The position numbers and the translations under genes were made by a program. From Bacteroidales bacterium (lineage in GTDB: Bacteria; Bacteroidota; Bacteroidia; Bacteroidales; Tenuifilaceae), in contig JACABB010000030.1 in the NCBI GenBank assembly GCA_013376985.1, positions 1 through 64,000 on the forward strand: a stretch of DNA of 64,000 bases. The letters are read 5' to 3'. Positions 55,302 to 63,818 of the stretch are shown one piece after another. A model generated the notes under the pieces. It searched no databases and was not told the DNA's origin. It saw nothing but the letters and a program-made list of their open reading frames with translations. Within the stretch, counting starts at the first letter, position 1. Every line of letters begins with the position of its first letter.

Positions 55302-56924
55302 ATGAGATCTAATTTAGCAATTCAAAAGTTAACAGAATCAAATAGTACAGAAAATAAAGGCAAAACAACTAAACACAAAGTTGATAATACTTTTACAGAT
55401 GAATTGGTCGTTGGAATTTGTTATCCCATTGGTTCAAAAAAAAGTGATGTTATTGAAACTATACAACAAAGACTTAAAAAATATGGCTACGAAACTAAAG
55501 TAATCAAACTAAGTAAATTTATTGAAAAATATACAACCATACAAAAAGAAGCACTATTAGGTAAAACAAATTCTTATAGCGAGTTAATATTCAAAATAAA
55601 AGGAGGAGATGAAATAAGAGAAACTTACAACAGCAATTCGATACTTGCTGATATTGCAATTTGGGATATCAATTTAGACAGGATGAAGTTTTTTCAATCT
55701 GATAATGATTCTCTGCCTGATGATATTAACATTAAAAGTAGAAAGGTTTGTTATATAATTGATTCATTAAAAAATAAGGAGGAGTTATTATTACTACGTA
55801 CAGTTTATAGAAACATATTTTACCTGATTAGTATTTTTTCACCCGATAAAGAACGTAAAGAGAATTTACAAACAAAAAATCTATCAATTAGCGAAATTGA
55901 TGAATTGATCGAAAAAGATGAGTATGAGAATTTTGATCATGGACAAAATGTTCGTGAAACTTTTGTTGAGGCAGATTTCTTTCTGAGAGTGTCAATAAAA
56001 AATAAAGTTTCTCTCGAATCGAGAATCGAAAGATTTTTTCATCTTGTTTTTGGTTCAAAAATAATTACTCCAGATTCATCTGAAAGAGCAATGTACGCAG
56101 CGAAATCTGCTGCCTGCAATTCCGCATGTCTTTCAAGACAGGTAGGAGCAGCAATCACGGATATAAAAGGAGATGTAATAGCAACTGGCTGGAATGACGC
56201 TCCAAAATTTGGTGGAAATCTATACAGTGATGAAAATCAAAATGATTCACGTTGTTGTGCGAAAAAAGAATGCTCTAATGATAAATATAAAGATGATATA
56301 ATACAAGACATTACAAAAGAAATTTTAAAAGATGAAACTTTAAGAGCTTTATTATCAAGAACGACAGAAGATACACCCAAAGTAGTAGGAGTGGATAATA
56401 AAGTGCTTCTATTAAATAACGCCATTAAAAACACAAGAGTAAAAGGATTAATTGAGTTTTGTCGATCAATACATGCTGAGATGCATGCAATTGTCATTGG
56501 AAGTCAATTAAGTAGCAATAAAATGATCGGGGGTAAACTTTATTGCACAACTTATCCTTGCCATAATTGTGCAAGACACATTATTTTAGCTGGTATTAAA
56601 GAAGTATTTTTTATTGAACCTTATAAAAAAAGTCTTGGCACAAAACTACATGATGATGCAATTACAGATGACGAAGAGGAAATTGATAAGGTTAGAATAA
56701 TTGTTTTCGATGGTGTTGCACCAAGAAGATATTTAGAGTTTTTTTCAATGGTAACAGATGAAAGAAAAAAGAATGGGTCTTTAAAAAGTAAAGAATTAAC
56801 TTCTTATTTTCCAAAAAATCGTTTATCTTTACAATCACTCCCAACTTTAGAAAAGCAGGCTATACTATTTCTAACTGAAATTGGTCTTATTAAAGAATAT
56901 GAGCAACAATCAAAAGAAAATTAG
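55302..56924 (+). CDS. Anti-phage dCTP deaminase, AvcD type
   Basis: The 540-residue protein joins a P-loop-like N-terminal domain (VVGICYPIGSKKSDVIE, about 36-52) to a C-terminal cytidine/deoxycytidylate deaminase. The zinc-site motifs are HAEMHAI (about 389) and TTYPCHNCARHIILAG (about 415), preceded by SRQVGAAITDIKGDVIATGW. Family knowledge: proteins of this architecture deplete dCTP/dCMP during phage infection (AvcD, anti-phage dCTP deaminase). A Cys cluster, CCAKKEC, lies between the two motifs. It has leader element B upstream and a small ORF overlapping its end. The call is strong for the fold, moderate for the defence role. Confidence 0.85.
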   Translation: MRSNLAIQKLTESNSTENKGKTTKHKVDNTFTDELVVGICYPIGSKKSDVIETIQQRLKKYGYETKVIKLSKFIEKYTTIQKEALLGKTNSYSELIFKIKGGDEIRETYNSNSILADIAIWDINLDRMKFFQSDNDSLPDDINIKSRKVCYIIDSLKNKEELLLLRTVYRNIFYLISIFSPDKERKENLQTKNLSISEIDELIEKDEYENFDHGQNVRETFVEADFFLRVSIKNKVSLESRIERFFHLVFGSKIITPDSSERAMYAAKSAACNSACLSRQVGAAITDIKGDVIATGWNDAPKFGGNLYSDENQNDSRCCAKKECSNDKYKDDIIQDITKEILKDETLRALLSRTTEDTPKVVGVDNKVLLLNNAIKNTRVKGLIEFCRSIHAEMHAIVIGSQLSSNKMIGGKLYCTTYPCHNCARHIILAGIKEVFFIEPYKKSLGTKLHDDAITDDEEEIDKVRIIVFDGVAPRRYLEFFSMVTDERKKNGSLKSKELTSYFPKNRLSLQSLPTLEKQAILFLTEIGLIKEYEQQSKEN

Positions 56925-57072
56925 TAACAAAGTTGACAATAATCAACTGAAGATTAATTTTTCTTCTACTGAAAATGGAAATAATGCTAAAGTTGTTTCT
57001 ATTAATTATTTTGAAAATATACGAAATCAAAGAATTACTTCAATGATTCTGAAAACTACTAAATCTTTTTAA
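56899..57072 (+). CDS. Small ORF overlapping the end of the deaminase gene
   Basis: The 57-residue, Asn/Lys-rich product starts at ATG 56899, 26 nt before the deaminase stop, in a different frame; a TTG six codons earlier is also in frame. It ends in RITSMILKTTKSF. No family was recognised. Coupling by overlap suggests a possible accessory protein, but the amino-acid composition also fits a non-functional remnant. Confidence 0.4.
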   Translation: MSNNQKKISNKVDNNQLKINFSSTENGNNAKVVSINYFENIRNQRITSMILKTTKSF

Positions 57073-57256
57073 TATCTCTTGCCTAATTTCCAAACCATAC
57101 TTCCCAAAATACCCATCTTAACCCCACACCAAATACATTACCCAATTAGTAAACCCCCATCCACCCAAAGCCACACCTCCATCATAACAATTCAGCAGCC
57201 AATGCCTGCAAGAATATAAGGAGATGAGCGCAACAGAGTAATATTAATATCCTAAA

Positions 57257-57271
57257 ATCGCAATTTGCGAT
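57257..57271. repeat. Third copy of the ATCGCAATTTGCGAT palindrome
   Basis: The 15-bp palindrome matches the central part of the pair at 9518-9571. It lies in the 325-bp gap after the deaminase operon, 8 nt upstream of a terminator. The rest of the gap (57073-57240) is non-coding with no clear signal. Confidence 0.55.
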
Positions 57272-57278
57272 ATCCTAT

Positions 57279-57309
57279 TAAGCGTAACCTCCCGATTACG
57301 CTTTTTTTA
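57279..57309 (+). terminator. Intrinsic terminator after the dCTP deaminase operon
   Basis: AGCGTAA (57281-57287) pairs with TTACGCT (57296-57302) and is followed by TTTTTTAAT. It lies about 210 nt after the small ORF and is the first clear terminator downstream. Confidence 0.75.
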
Positions 57310-57330
57310 ATGAGATAATCTATAAAAATA

Positions 57331-57358
57331 AAAAGGACGAGAATTTACCTCGTCCTTA
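57331..57358 (-). terminator. Intrinsic terminator after the OB-fold lipoprotein gene
   Basis: AAGGACGAG (57333-57341) pairs with CTCGTCCTT (57349-57357) around a 7-nt loop. On the minus strand it is followed by a U-rich run. The same stem and loop recur at 61097-61121. Confidence 0.85.
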
Positions 57359-57397
57359 TTTTGTATTCGGGATTTAAATGATCCTACATCTTAATTT

Positions 57398-58081
57398 CTA
57401 CTTAGCAACGGCATCCTCTAAAAGCACATCGTATTTATATCCGTAGCCAAAGTCTTTATTTAAGGCTACCTTGCCCTCAAGGGTAACAATATCTCCAACC
57501 TTAAATTCAGAGAGAGTGGTAACCGTTAAATCATAGTTTCCTTCGGATTCGGTTCCATCCTGTATGTGAATCCAGTTTTTATTCATAATCCCAGGGGAAT
57601 ACTTAACTACCTTACCCTTTATTAGTACCAATTTATTGGCATACGTTTCTTTATTCGAATAAAGGTTAGCAACGGTAATATCATCCTTGGATTTCTCAAT
57701 TACAACATCCATCTTTTCTGCTTTAGCCTTTGCTGAACCGGGAGCAACTGGTTTGTTCTTCTCATCGCTTGATATTGGTTCGGTTGCCAATCGTTCCACA
57801 AACAGAATGGTTTTAAAGTCCCTTTTCAGCTCTTTGCTATGAAAATTTTCCATCACCATGCTCTTTTCATAGTAGTACTTCTCGCCAACCTTAGCATCCA
57901 TAACTGTTGTAGCCAACCACTGCTCGGTGCCATTATCGGTAAATCTTAAATAGGTATACCCAGAGGTTTGAATTACCTCTTCAACAACTAATTCATGGTT
58001 GTTACCATTGTCCACTTTGGGGTATATCTGGTTACACGAAATAGCTAAAGTAGCCATGAGTATAAATAATACCTGCTTCAT
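57398..58081 (-). CDS. OB-fold lipoprotein
   Basis: The 227-residue protein has a lipoprotein signal to AISC (Cys16). The mature part has two beta-rich segments. The N-terminal one, around VIQTSGYTYLRFTDNGTEQWLA, has an SH3/OB-like look. The C-terminal one (about 140-225) has KLVLIKGKVVKYSPGI, NWIHIQDGTE and VGDIVTLEGKVALNKDFG, a typical tRNA_anti/OB-fold pattern. Family and ligand are not recognised; periplasmic or outer-membrane location is inferred. Confidence 0.7.
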   Translation of the reverse strand: MKQVLFILMATLAISCNQIYPKVDNGNNHELVVEEVIQTSGYTYLRFTDNGTEQWLATTVMDAKVGEKYYYEKSMVMENFHSKELKRDFKTILFVERLATEPISSDEKNKPVAPGSAKAKAEKMDVVIEKSKDDITVANLYSNKETYANKLVLIKGKVVKYSPGIMNKNWIHIQDGTESEGNYDLTVTTLSEFKVGDIVTLEGKVALNKDFGYGYKYDVLLEDAVAK

Positions 58082-58302
58082 ATTTTATTGATTATTTGTT
58101 TTTAAAATGTTTTCTGCAATTACACATACAAAAGCAAAGCAAAAAGATAAACACAAAATCTTATGAAATGGTTGAATCGTTTTTGTAAAGTTTATCCAAA
58201 TCATTATAGATCAGGATTTTTCAAAAAAGACTAATCGCAAGGTTTTTCCACGCTTTCTGATGCAAAATTCTTCTTGAATAAATGGAGAATAAAGTATTTA
58301 CT

Positions 58303-59289
58303 TTAAGAATTACCATTTTTTAGCGTATCTTTTTTTGCAGATTTTGCTTTGTTCTTAAAATATTTTTTAAGAAACATGTTATGCTGAAGTGCTTCAAGAT
58401 CCTCGTCTAGTTTTTTAGAACTGCTCTCTAGGTTTTTAATGGTTTCTTTTGTATTAGAACCCGATTCTTTATCGTTCAGCAAAACTCCCAACGAGGTATT
58501 TGGATCGGTAATTTTTTGGTTAAGATTTTTAATTAACTCCGAAGCAGCACTGGTTATACTCTGCAATTGCATTACAGAGGTCTTAATCGATGTAAACATT
58601 AGCGTATCGGTGGTTAATTCGTTTACTAATGTACCCTCCTTATTAAGGTTTGAAGTAAATGTTTTAAGTGAACTCATCACTTTTTGAGCCTCTCCCATTA
58701 CTTTTTGCAGCGAGGCAATAGAGGTATTGATATTGGTGTATACAGAATTATCGGTCAATAGTTTACCTATTGTTCCTTCGCCATCAACCAGCCTTTTGCT
58801 CAGCACCCTAAAATCACTGGTAATGGCAAGTATATTATCGTTGCTTTTCCTTAGAGTATTAATCATCTCCTCCGAGGAGTGCTGCTCCTCCACAGCTAAT
58901 GTATCGCCATCCTTCACGCATTGAGTGTTTTCTGTACCATCAAAAATAACGAGTATCTTATTGCCAATAAACCCATCGCTGCTAATCTTTACCTTTGAGT
59001 TATTCGGAATATATTTCCGAACATCCGTATCAACAAGAATACTAACCTTAACTTTTGATTTGCCAGTAAATGCTATATTACTGATTATGCCAACCTTAAC
59101 GCCAGACAGCCAAACATTATTCCCCTTTTGAAGCCCTGCAACATCATTAAAAATTGAAACAACCTCAACTTTCTTCTCAAATGCTTTATGTAAATCCCCA
59201 ATTAGTAGGATTGCAGTAACTAGAATAGCTATTCCAATAAAAACAAAAAAGCCAACAATTACGTACCTTTTATAATATGACTCGTTCAT
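58303..59289 (-). CDS. mlaD: MlaD/MCE-family lipid-binding protein
   Basis: The 328-residue protein has one N-terminal membrane anchor (about 10-29) and an MCE domain (about 38-120) with VSIFNDVAGLQKGNNVWLSGVKVG, the conserved hydrophobic-pore portion of MlaD. The C-terminal ~200 residues are a coiled-coil-like periplasmic extension. It belongs to a phospholipid transport system of the outer membrane. It is last of the three genes, after the ATPase and the permease. Confidence 0.9.
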   Translation of the reverse strand: MNESYYKRYVIVGFFVFIGIAILVTAILLIGDLHKAFEKKVEVVSIFNDVAGLQKGNNVWLSGVKVGIISNIAFTGKSKVKVSILVDTDVRKYIPNNSKVKISSDGFIGNKILVIFDGTENTQCVKDGDTLAVEEQHSSEEMINTLRKSNDNILAITSDFRVLSKRLVDGEGTIGKLLTDNSVYTNINTSIASLQKVMGEAQKVMSSLKTFTSNLNKEGTLVNELTTDTLMFTSIKTSVMQLQSITSAASELIKNLNQKITDPNTSLGVLLNDKESGSNTKETIKNLESSSKKLDEDLEALQHNMFLKKYFKNKAKSAKKDTLKNGNS

Positions 59290-59296
59290 TTGATTA

Positions 59297-60073
59297 CTAC
59301 TGAATAAAATTATAATTATAGAATTCCTTTAAATGCTGATCTTCGGTGTTGAATATCTCATCAAATTGGCCCACTTTAGCAAACCTCCCGTCAAGAAGCA
59401 TGGCAGTTCTGTCCGATGTATTTCTTGCACAAGTAAGATCGTGGGTAATAATAATGGAACTAGTATTATATCGCTGTTGAACCTCATTTATAAGCTGAAT
59501 AATTTCGGTGCTGGTAATTGGATCCAGCCCAGCAGTAGGCTCGTCATAAAGCATTATTTCAGGCTTTAAAATAAGGGTACGAGCAATACCTATTCTTTTC
59601 CTTTGCCCGCCCGAAAGTTCAGAGGGCATTTGCTTTTTCTTATTCCTTAGATTTACTGCATCTAGCACTTTTTCTACTGCTGTATCCACCTCTTTTTTAG
59701 TAAGATGCTTTGCATTCATGGTTAATGGGAATGCAAGATTCTGATACACATTCATTCCATCGTACAAAGCGCTACTCTGGAAGGAAAAACCAATTCGTAA
59801 CCGCAAGGCATCTAAATCCTTATGATTTAATGAGTGAACAGGTTTACCCAATGCGAATACCTCACCCCTATCGGGTCTAAGTAATCCGACAATAATTTTT
59901 ATTAAAACCGATTTTCCCGTTCCTGATTTACCAAGAATGGCAACATTTTCGCCTTTGTAGAGTGTAAAGTCAATACCATTAAGAACTTTTAAATCGCCAA
60001 ACGATTTATATAGCCCACTAATTGAGATTACCTGCTCCTCCTTATCGATGAAATGCTGCTTTATTTTATCCAT
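59297..60073 (-). CDS. mlaF: ABC transporter ATP-binding protein, MlaF type
   Basis: The 258-residue ATPase has Walker A GKSGTGKSVLIK (about 51), signature LSGGQRKRIGIAR and Walker B ILYDEPTAGLDP. GLDPITSTE with a following switch histidine (ITHDLTCAR) matches the MlaF family, which powers lipid transport with MlaE. It is 3 nt behind mlaE and 7 nt ahead of mlaD, consistent with cotranslation. Confidence 0.93.
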   Translation of the reverse strand: MDKIKQHFIDKEEQVISISGLYKSFGDLKVLNGIDFTLYKGENVAILGKSGTGKSVLIKIIVGLLRPDRGEVFALGKPVHSLNHKDLDALRLRIGFSFQSSALYDGMNVYQNLAFPLTMNAKHLTKKEVDTAVEKVLDAVNLRNKKKQMPSELSGGQRKRIGIARTLILKPEIMLYDEPTAGLDPITSTEIIQLINEVQQRYNTSSIIITHDLTCARNTSDRTAMLLDGRFAKVGQFDEIFNTEDQHLKEFYNYNFIQ

Positions 60074-60076
60074 TTT

Positions 60077-60871
60077 TTAAGAATTAATAATCCATGTGAA
60101 AATTTGGACAATCAGTATCTCTTCAATAAAAATTATGAACATGGCATACACCACTGCTAGGTTTGCCGCCCTTCCTACTCCACGAGTTCCCTGAGAGGCA
60201 TTGTAACCATTATAGCATCCAACAAAGCCTATTGTAAACCCATAAGTAACCGCTTTTATAGTAGATTCAATAATATCAATAAATGTTATGGTGGAAAAGG
60301 CATTCTGATAGAAGGTTATTATGCTACTACTCTCTTCAAAATGAACATTGATAAATGAACCCATCAGGGCAATGAAGCAGCAATAAAATGAAAGAATAGG
60401 AATTGTGATAGTGGTAGCCAATATCCTGTTAACAACCAAGTATTTAAACGGATGAATGGACGAAACCTCCATGGCCTCTATCTGTTCCGTTACTTTCATA
60501 GAACCTAATTCGGCACCAATACCAGAACCAACCTTTCCTGCACAAATAAGCGAGGTCACCAGTGGCCCTAACGATTTTATGATTGCAATACCCATCAATG
60601 AGGGTAACCATGATGAAGCTCCAAAATTTTCTAATGGTGGCCGGGATTGTATAGTAAAAACAATTCCTATAATAAATCCCGTTAACGTAATTAATGGTAA
60701 AGATCTGTAACCAACCTCATAGCACTGATTAATCAACTCATTAAAATGGAAAGGTCTTTTGAACGCTTCTTTAAAAAACGTTCTAAAGAACTTACTGATA
60801 TCGTAAATATCTCTAAAAAACTGGTCAACCCTTCTGGTGAAAATATGTTTCTTTATTCTGTCGCCGTACAT
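60077..60871 (-). CDS. mlaE: ABC transporter permease MlaE
   Basis: The 264-residue membrane protein has the MlaE/YrbE pattern: about five helices, PLITLTGFIIGIVFTIQSRP near residue 57, ICAGKVGSGIGAELGSMKVTEQIEAMEVSS in the conserved coupling region (only the part IGAELGSMKVTEQIEAMEV is quoted as the signature) and a C-terminal helix. It is first in the transport operon, with a promoter about 90 nt upstream. Confidence 0.92.
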   Translation of the reverse strand: MYGDRIKKHIFTRRVDQFFRDIYDISKFFRTFFKEAFKRPFHFNELINQCYEVGYRSLPLITLTGFIIGIVFTIQSRPPLENFGASSWLPSLMGIAIIKSLGPLVTSLICAGKVGSGIGAELGSMKVTEQIEAMEVSSIHPFKYLVVNRILATTITIPILSFYCCFIALMGSFINVHFEESSSIITFYQNAFSTITFIDIIESTIKAVTYGFTIGFVGCYNGYNASQGTRGVGRAANLAVVYAMFIIFIEEILIVQIFTWIINS

Positions 60872-60959
60872 CCCTTTAAATTACAATGATTCTCCTAGTA
60901 TTTCGAATAAAAACTTTTGCATTAACAAATAGTGTGCCGTCATCTTAAGTTTTCGGGTG

Positions 60960-60990
60960 CAAAAGTATGCTATTATATCTCTTTAACGAA
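60960..60990 (-). promoter_or_regulatory. Probable promoter of the mla operon
   Basis: On the minus strand TTCG (60987-60990) is followed after 19 nt by TACTTTTG (60960-60967), a full match to TAnnTTTG. The predicted 5' UTR is about 80 nt. Confidence 0.5.
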
Positions 60991-61096
60991 CAGTTTTGTA
61001 ATTTTTTTTGAATACCCCTGTCATTGATAGGGTTGAATTGGATTGTACCAATCCTTAATTACGTTTTTTTAAAATTGATAACCTTTTAAAAATAGA

Positions 61097-61121
61097 AAGG
61101 ACGAGTATTTACCTCGTCCTA
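61097..61121 (-). terminator. Terminator after the flavin reductase gene
   Basis: AGGACGAG (61098-61105) and CTCGTCCT (61113-61120) form an 8-bp stem with a 7-nt loop, then a weak U-rich run on the minus strand. It is a near copy of the terminator at 57331-57358. Confidence 0.75.
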
Positions 61122-61151
61122 AACAATTTTAACTATCTTTTTAAATTGATT

Positions 61152-61718
61152 TTAGTTTTGAACTAAATAGTTCTTTCCATCGGACCAAGCCTTACCAATT
61201 TCATTTCCAAACGACCAGTACTTATTATCTGGCATTGTCAGAAAAAACGCTTTCATTTGCTGAAAATCGATATTCCTGCCCACATAAACTTTTTTATCGC
61301 AATAAGCCTCAACTATTTCGCCAATTACAAGAGAATTAGTGGGTAGGTCAATGATATCAACCAGTTTGCACGCCATGCTTAATGGAGCCTCATCAATTAA
61401 GGGAGCATTCTTTAGCACCCCATAGCTTGCTTTAAAAACTTTTGATTTATCATCTTTGGCACCAGAGGATATACCAACATAATCGGTTTTTATTAATTGT
61501 TCTTCGCTGGGAAAATTTACGCTAAACTCTTTGTTCTCCTCAATTCCTTTTATGCTAAAATGACGCTTTCCAATTCCCATGGCAATCATGGGCGGATTTG
61601 CATTAACCCTACAAATCCATCCAACTGCCATATAGTTCTCTTTTCCATTGATTTTTACACCCAAAATGCTCATCGGCATCGGGATAAATACATTGTTTTC
61701 AATTTTAACTTTTTCCAT
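61152..61718 (-). CDS. Flavin reductase-like FMN-binding protein
   Basis: The 188-residue protein belongs to the FMN-binding split-barrel flavin reductase family. The pattern MPMSILGVKINGKENYMAVGW, NPPMIAMGIGKRHFSIKGI and SVNFPSEEQLIKTDYVG is typical. It may reduce flavin with NAD(P)H or bind FMN for another redox step. Read on the minus strand, it is the last of the MarR, NmrA-like and reductase genes. Confidence 0.85.
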   Translation of the reverse strand: MEKVKIENNVFIPMPMSILGVKINGKENYMAVGWICRVNANPPMIAMGIGKRHFSIKGIEENKEFSVNFPSEEQLIKTDYVGISSGAKDDKSKVFKASYGVLKNAPLIDEAPLSMACKLVDIIDLPTNSLVIGEIVEAYCDKKVYVGRNIDFQQMKAFFLTMPDNKYWSFGNEIGKAWSDGKNYLVQN

Positions 61719-61805
61719 ATCTAAAATATTAAAAATTCATAGACTAACTTGAGTTCGATGTAAATATAATATATTGATTATCAGCCCATCATTAGATTGT
61801 TGCTT

Positions 61806-61898
61806 TGTCATGCTGAACGGAGTGAAATTCGAAGAATTCGCTGAAAGCAACCATCTGGCCTTTAAATAATTAGATCCTTCGCTTCGCTCAGGATGACA
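61806..61898. repeat. Dispersed repeat with TGTCATGCTGA/TCAGGATGACA ends
   Basis: The ~93-bp element begins TGTCATGCTGAACGGAG and ends CTTCGCTCAGGATGACA, an inverted repeat of 17 bp with three changes. It lies in the 225-bp gap between the NmrA-like and flavin reductase genes. Its TGTCAT/ATGACA ends match those of the repeat at 4388-4456. Confidence 0.65.
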
Positions 61899-61943
61899 CC
61901 TAACATCGAGCTGACGTTATACTAATATTCCGCTAATGCAAAA

Positions 61944-62840
61944 TTAACTGTTTTGATATACCCAAGCAAAGGTTTTAGAAAACTCATCGTATGTAGTAAG
62001 TGTTGTATTTGCTGCCGTACGTGTATGACCGCTAAGTAAAGTACCATCATTTATGGCTTTAGCAAGATCTACCATTAGCCTTGCAGCATCTGCGCCACAG
62101 TAACCTGAATCAACCATTGCTTTGGCTGCATCTTCGTATGGAAACTGTACATATTTTAAATCCTCTTTCCCAATTGCTTTACCTACAATAGATGTTATCT
62201 CACCATAAGAGTACTCCTTGGGGCCCAGAACAAACTCAATAGAATTATTCTTAAAATCCAAATTGAGTAATCTTTTTGCGGCTACAGCAGCAATATCCTT
62301 TGTTGCAACCATTGGTAGTTTAACATCCGGATTTACTGGATTTCCCGCTATTCCCATCTGTTTTATTGTTCCAATCATTCCAAGGGTATTCTCCATGAAA
62401 TAGGTAGGACGAAGGTTTAACACATTTGTATCCTTAAGTTGTGAAAAGAGTTCCTCCATATAGCCAAGGCCATCAACAACTCCCGCGCCCTTGCGCAGAT
62501 GAGCGCCTACGCTACTGAGTAAAACCACATTTGAAATCTTATTGGCTTTTACTGCCTCAAAATAATTTTCGACAATTGTGTTTTGCTCTTTTCGAACATC
62601 GGTAGAATGGAAATCGGGTGTAATCAAACAGAAAACAGCATCAGCACCCGCAAATGCTTTAATTACAAAATTCCTTTCGGTTACATCTCCAACTAACGCT
62701 TCGGCTCCTAGAGATACTAATTCCTGAAGTTTTTCGGCATTTCTGCCAACAACTTTAACTTTTTGCCCCTTTGAGAGCAATTCCGTTGCAAGTTTCTTAC
62801 CGATATTTCCGGTTGCACCTGTAATTACATAATTTTTCAT
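61944..62840 (-). CDS. NmrA-like NAD(P)-binding oxidoreductase
   Basis: The 298-residue protein has the Rossmann motif VITGATGNIGKKLA (about 4-17), the GADAVFCLITPDF region and the NmrA-like LSSVGAHLRKG and RPTYFMENTL motifs. Such proteins are atypical short-chain dehydrogenases that often act as redox sensors or quinone reductase-type oxidoreductases. It follows the MarR gene by 58 nt. Confidence 0.85.
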   Translation of the reverse strand: MKNYVITGATGNIGKKLATELLSKGQKVKVVGRNAEKLQELVSLGAEALVGDVTERNFVIKAFAGADAVFCLITPDFHSTDVRKEQNTIVENYFEAVKANKISNVVLLSSVGAHLRKGAGVVDGLGYMEELFSQLKDTNVLNLRPTYFMENTLGMIGTIKQMGIAGNPVNPDVKLPMVATKDIAAVAAKRLLNLDFKNNSIEFVLGPKEYSYGEITSIVGKAIGKEDLKYVQFPYEDAAKAMVDSGYCGADAARLMVDLAKAINDGTLLSGHTRTAANTTLTTYDEFSKTFAWVYQNS

Positions 62841-62898
62841 TTTTCAGTAGATTAAATTGTTAATTATTTGTACATACAACTATTTGGTCAAAAAAATA

Positions 62899-63330
62899 TT
62901 ACTTCGTATCCAGCTTAACTGCTGATATAAAGATATCTTCTGTCATTTGATGAGCAAACTCCTCTCCAAGAATATCGGTATATCTTTTATACAGTTTCAA
63001 CCATGCGGCCTGTATTTCTTGATTTATCTCAACAGATTTTGGTGTAGGATAAATCATCGTCACCCTTCCTTCCATATGCCGCTTAACCAGCTGTTGGCTT
63101 TCGAGTTTTTCCAACAAACGTGTAACAGTTGAGGGTGTTAGCATCATTATATCCGATAACTCTCCAGCAAGTAGCCCTGGCCTCTTATTAATAGTCATCA
63201 CCATAAATGCATAGCTAGGAGCAAGATTCACCGCAGCAAACTCTTCCTCTGCTATTCTTGTAATAATTCGAGCCAAAGCGTTAGCCGAATAGTACAAACA
63301 TTTACAATATAGATTCTTTTCATCTGACAT
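62899..63330 (-). CDS. MarR-family transcriptional regulator
   Basis: The 143-residue protein has a winged helix (about 55-110), with PGLLAGELSDIMMLTPSTVTRLLEKLE recognisable as a MarR recognition helix (LSDIMMLTPSTVTRLLEKL) and the wing KRHMEGRVTMIYPT. I chose ATG 63330 (MSDEKN), since the longer frame adds an unlikely basic stretch and the promoter box lies between. It probably controls the following NmrA-like and flavin reductase genes and itself. Confidence 0.85.
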   Translation of the reverse strand: MSDEKNLYCKCLYYSANALARIITRIAEEEFAAVNLAPSYAFMVMTINKRPGLLAGELSDIMMLTPSTVTRLLEKLESQQLVKRHMEGRVTMIYPTPKSVEINQEIQAAWLKLYKRYTDILGEEFAHQMTEDIFISAVKLDTK

Positions 63331-63337
63331 AATGGTG

Positions 63338-63369
63338 CAAATATATATAACATTATTTGTATGTGCAAA
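63338..63369 (-). promoter_or_regulatory. Promoter and possible operator of the MarR gene
   Basis: On the minus strand TTTG (63366-63369) is followed after 20 nt by TATATTTG (63338-63345). The predicted start of transcription is within a few bases of the ATG, so the mRNA may be nearly leaderless. ATTTGTATGTGCAAAT (63355-63370) is a near palindrome over the -33 element and may be an operator. Confidence 0.55.
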
Positions 63370-63549
63370 TATTTTTAAATTTTTAATGAAAATCCGTTGT
63401 GTTAACATGAATTCTCTTCGATTTACATTATCATCCGCCTTTTTCTCATGTTACACGCTACGTTCTATAACCTTTAAAAGATGTTTGTTCTAACAATGTT
63501 AAAAAATATGTATACCAGCCTATTCGTTTAAGGAGAAAATATCGTATAA

Positions 63550-63804
63550 TATTTCTTTTTTTATGGTAGGAAAGGGATTTGTATAATTTGGCCTTCAACA
63601 ATCCCAAGGGAAGGGGTTAAGAGTGGCGTTCTATTGGGTTTTTGGTATGGTAAAAGACTTGAGGATATTGATAATTATCTTACACATGGAACTAACAAGC
63701 AAATTTTTTATAAGATTTACAATTCAGTGGATGAGGTAGATGAGGAGGCAATAGTAAAACTCCTGCGAGAAGCCGTTATACTGGATTCCCGCAGGCTTAA
63801 ATAA
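63550..63804 (+). pseudogene. Open frame without start codon, possible gene remnant
   Basis: An 84-codon open frame reads ...GVKSGVLLGFWYGKRLEDID... and ends in LLREAVILDSRRLK. There is no ATG; the first half reads as A/T-rich intergenic sequence. The composition of the last ~60 codons is protein-like, so it may be a fragment of a broken gene. Otherwise the 488-bp stretch 63331-63818 shows only the MarR promoter. Confidence 0.3.
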
Positions 63805-63818
63805 CGATTTATGGTTAA

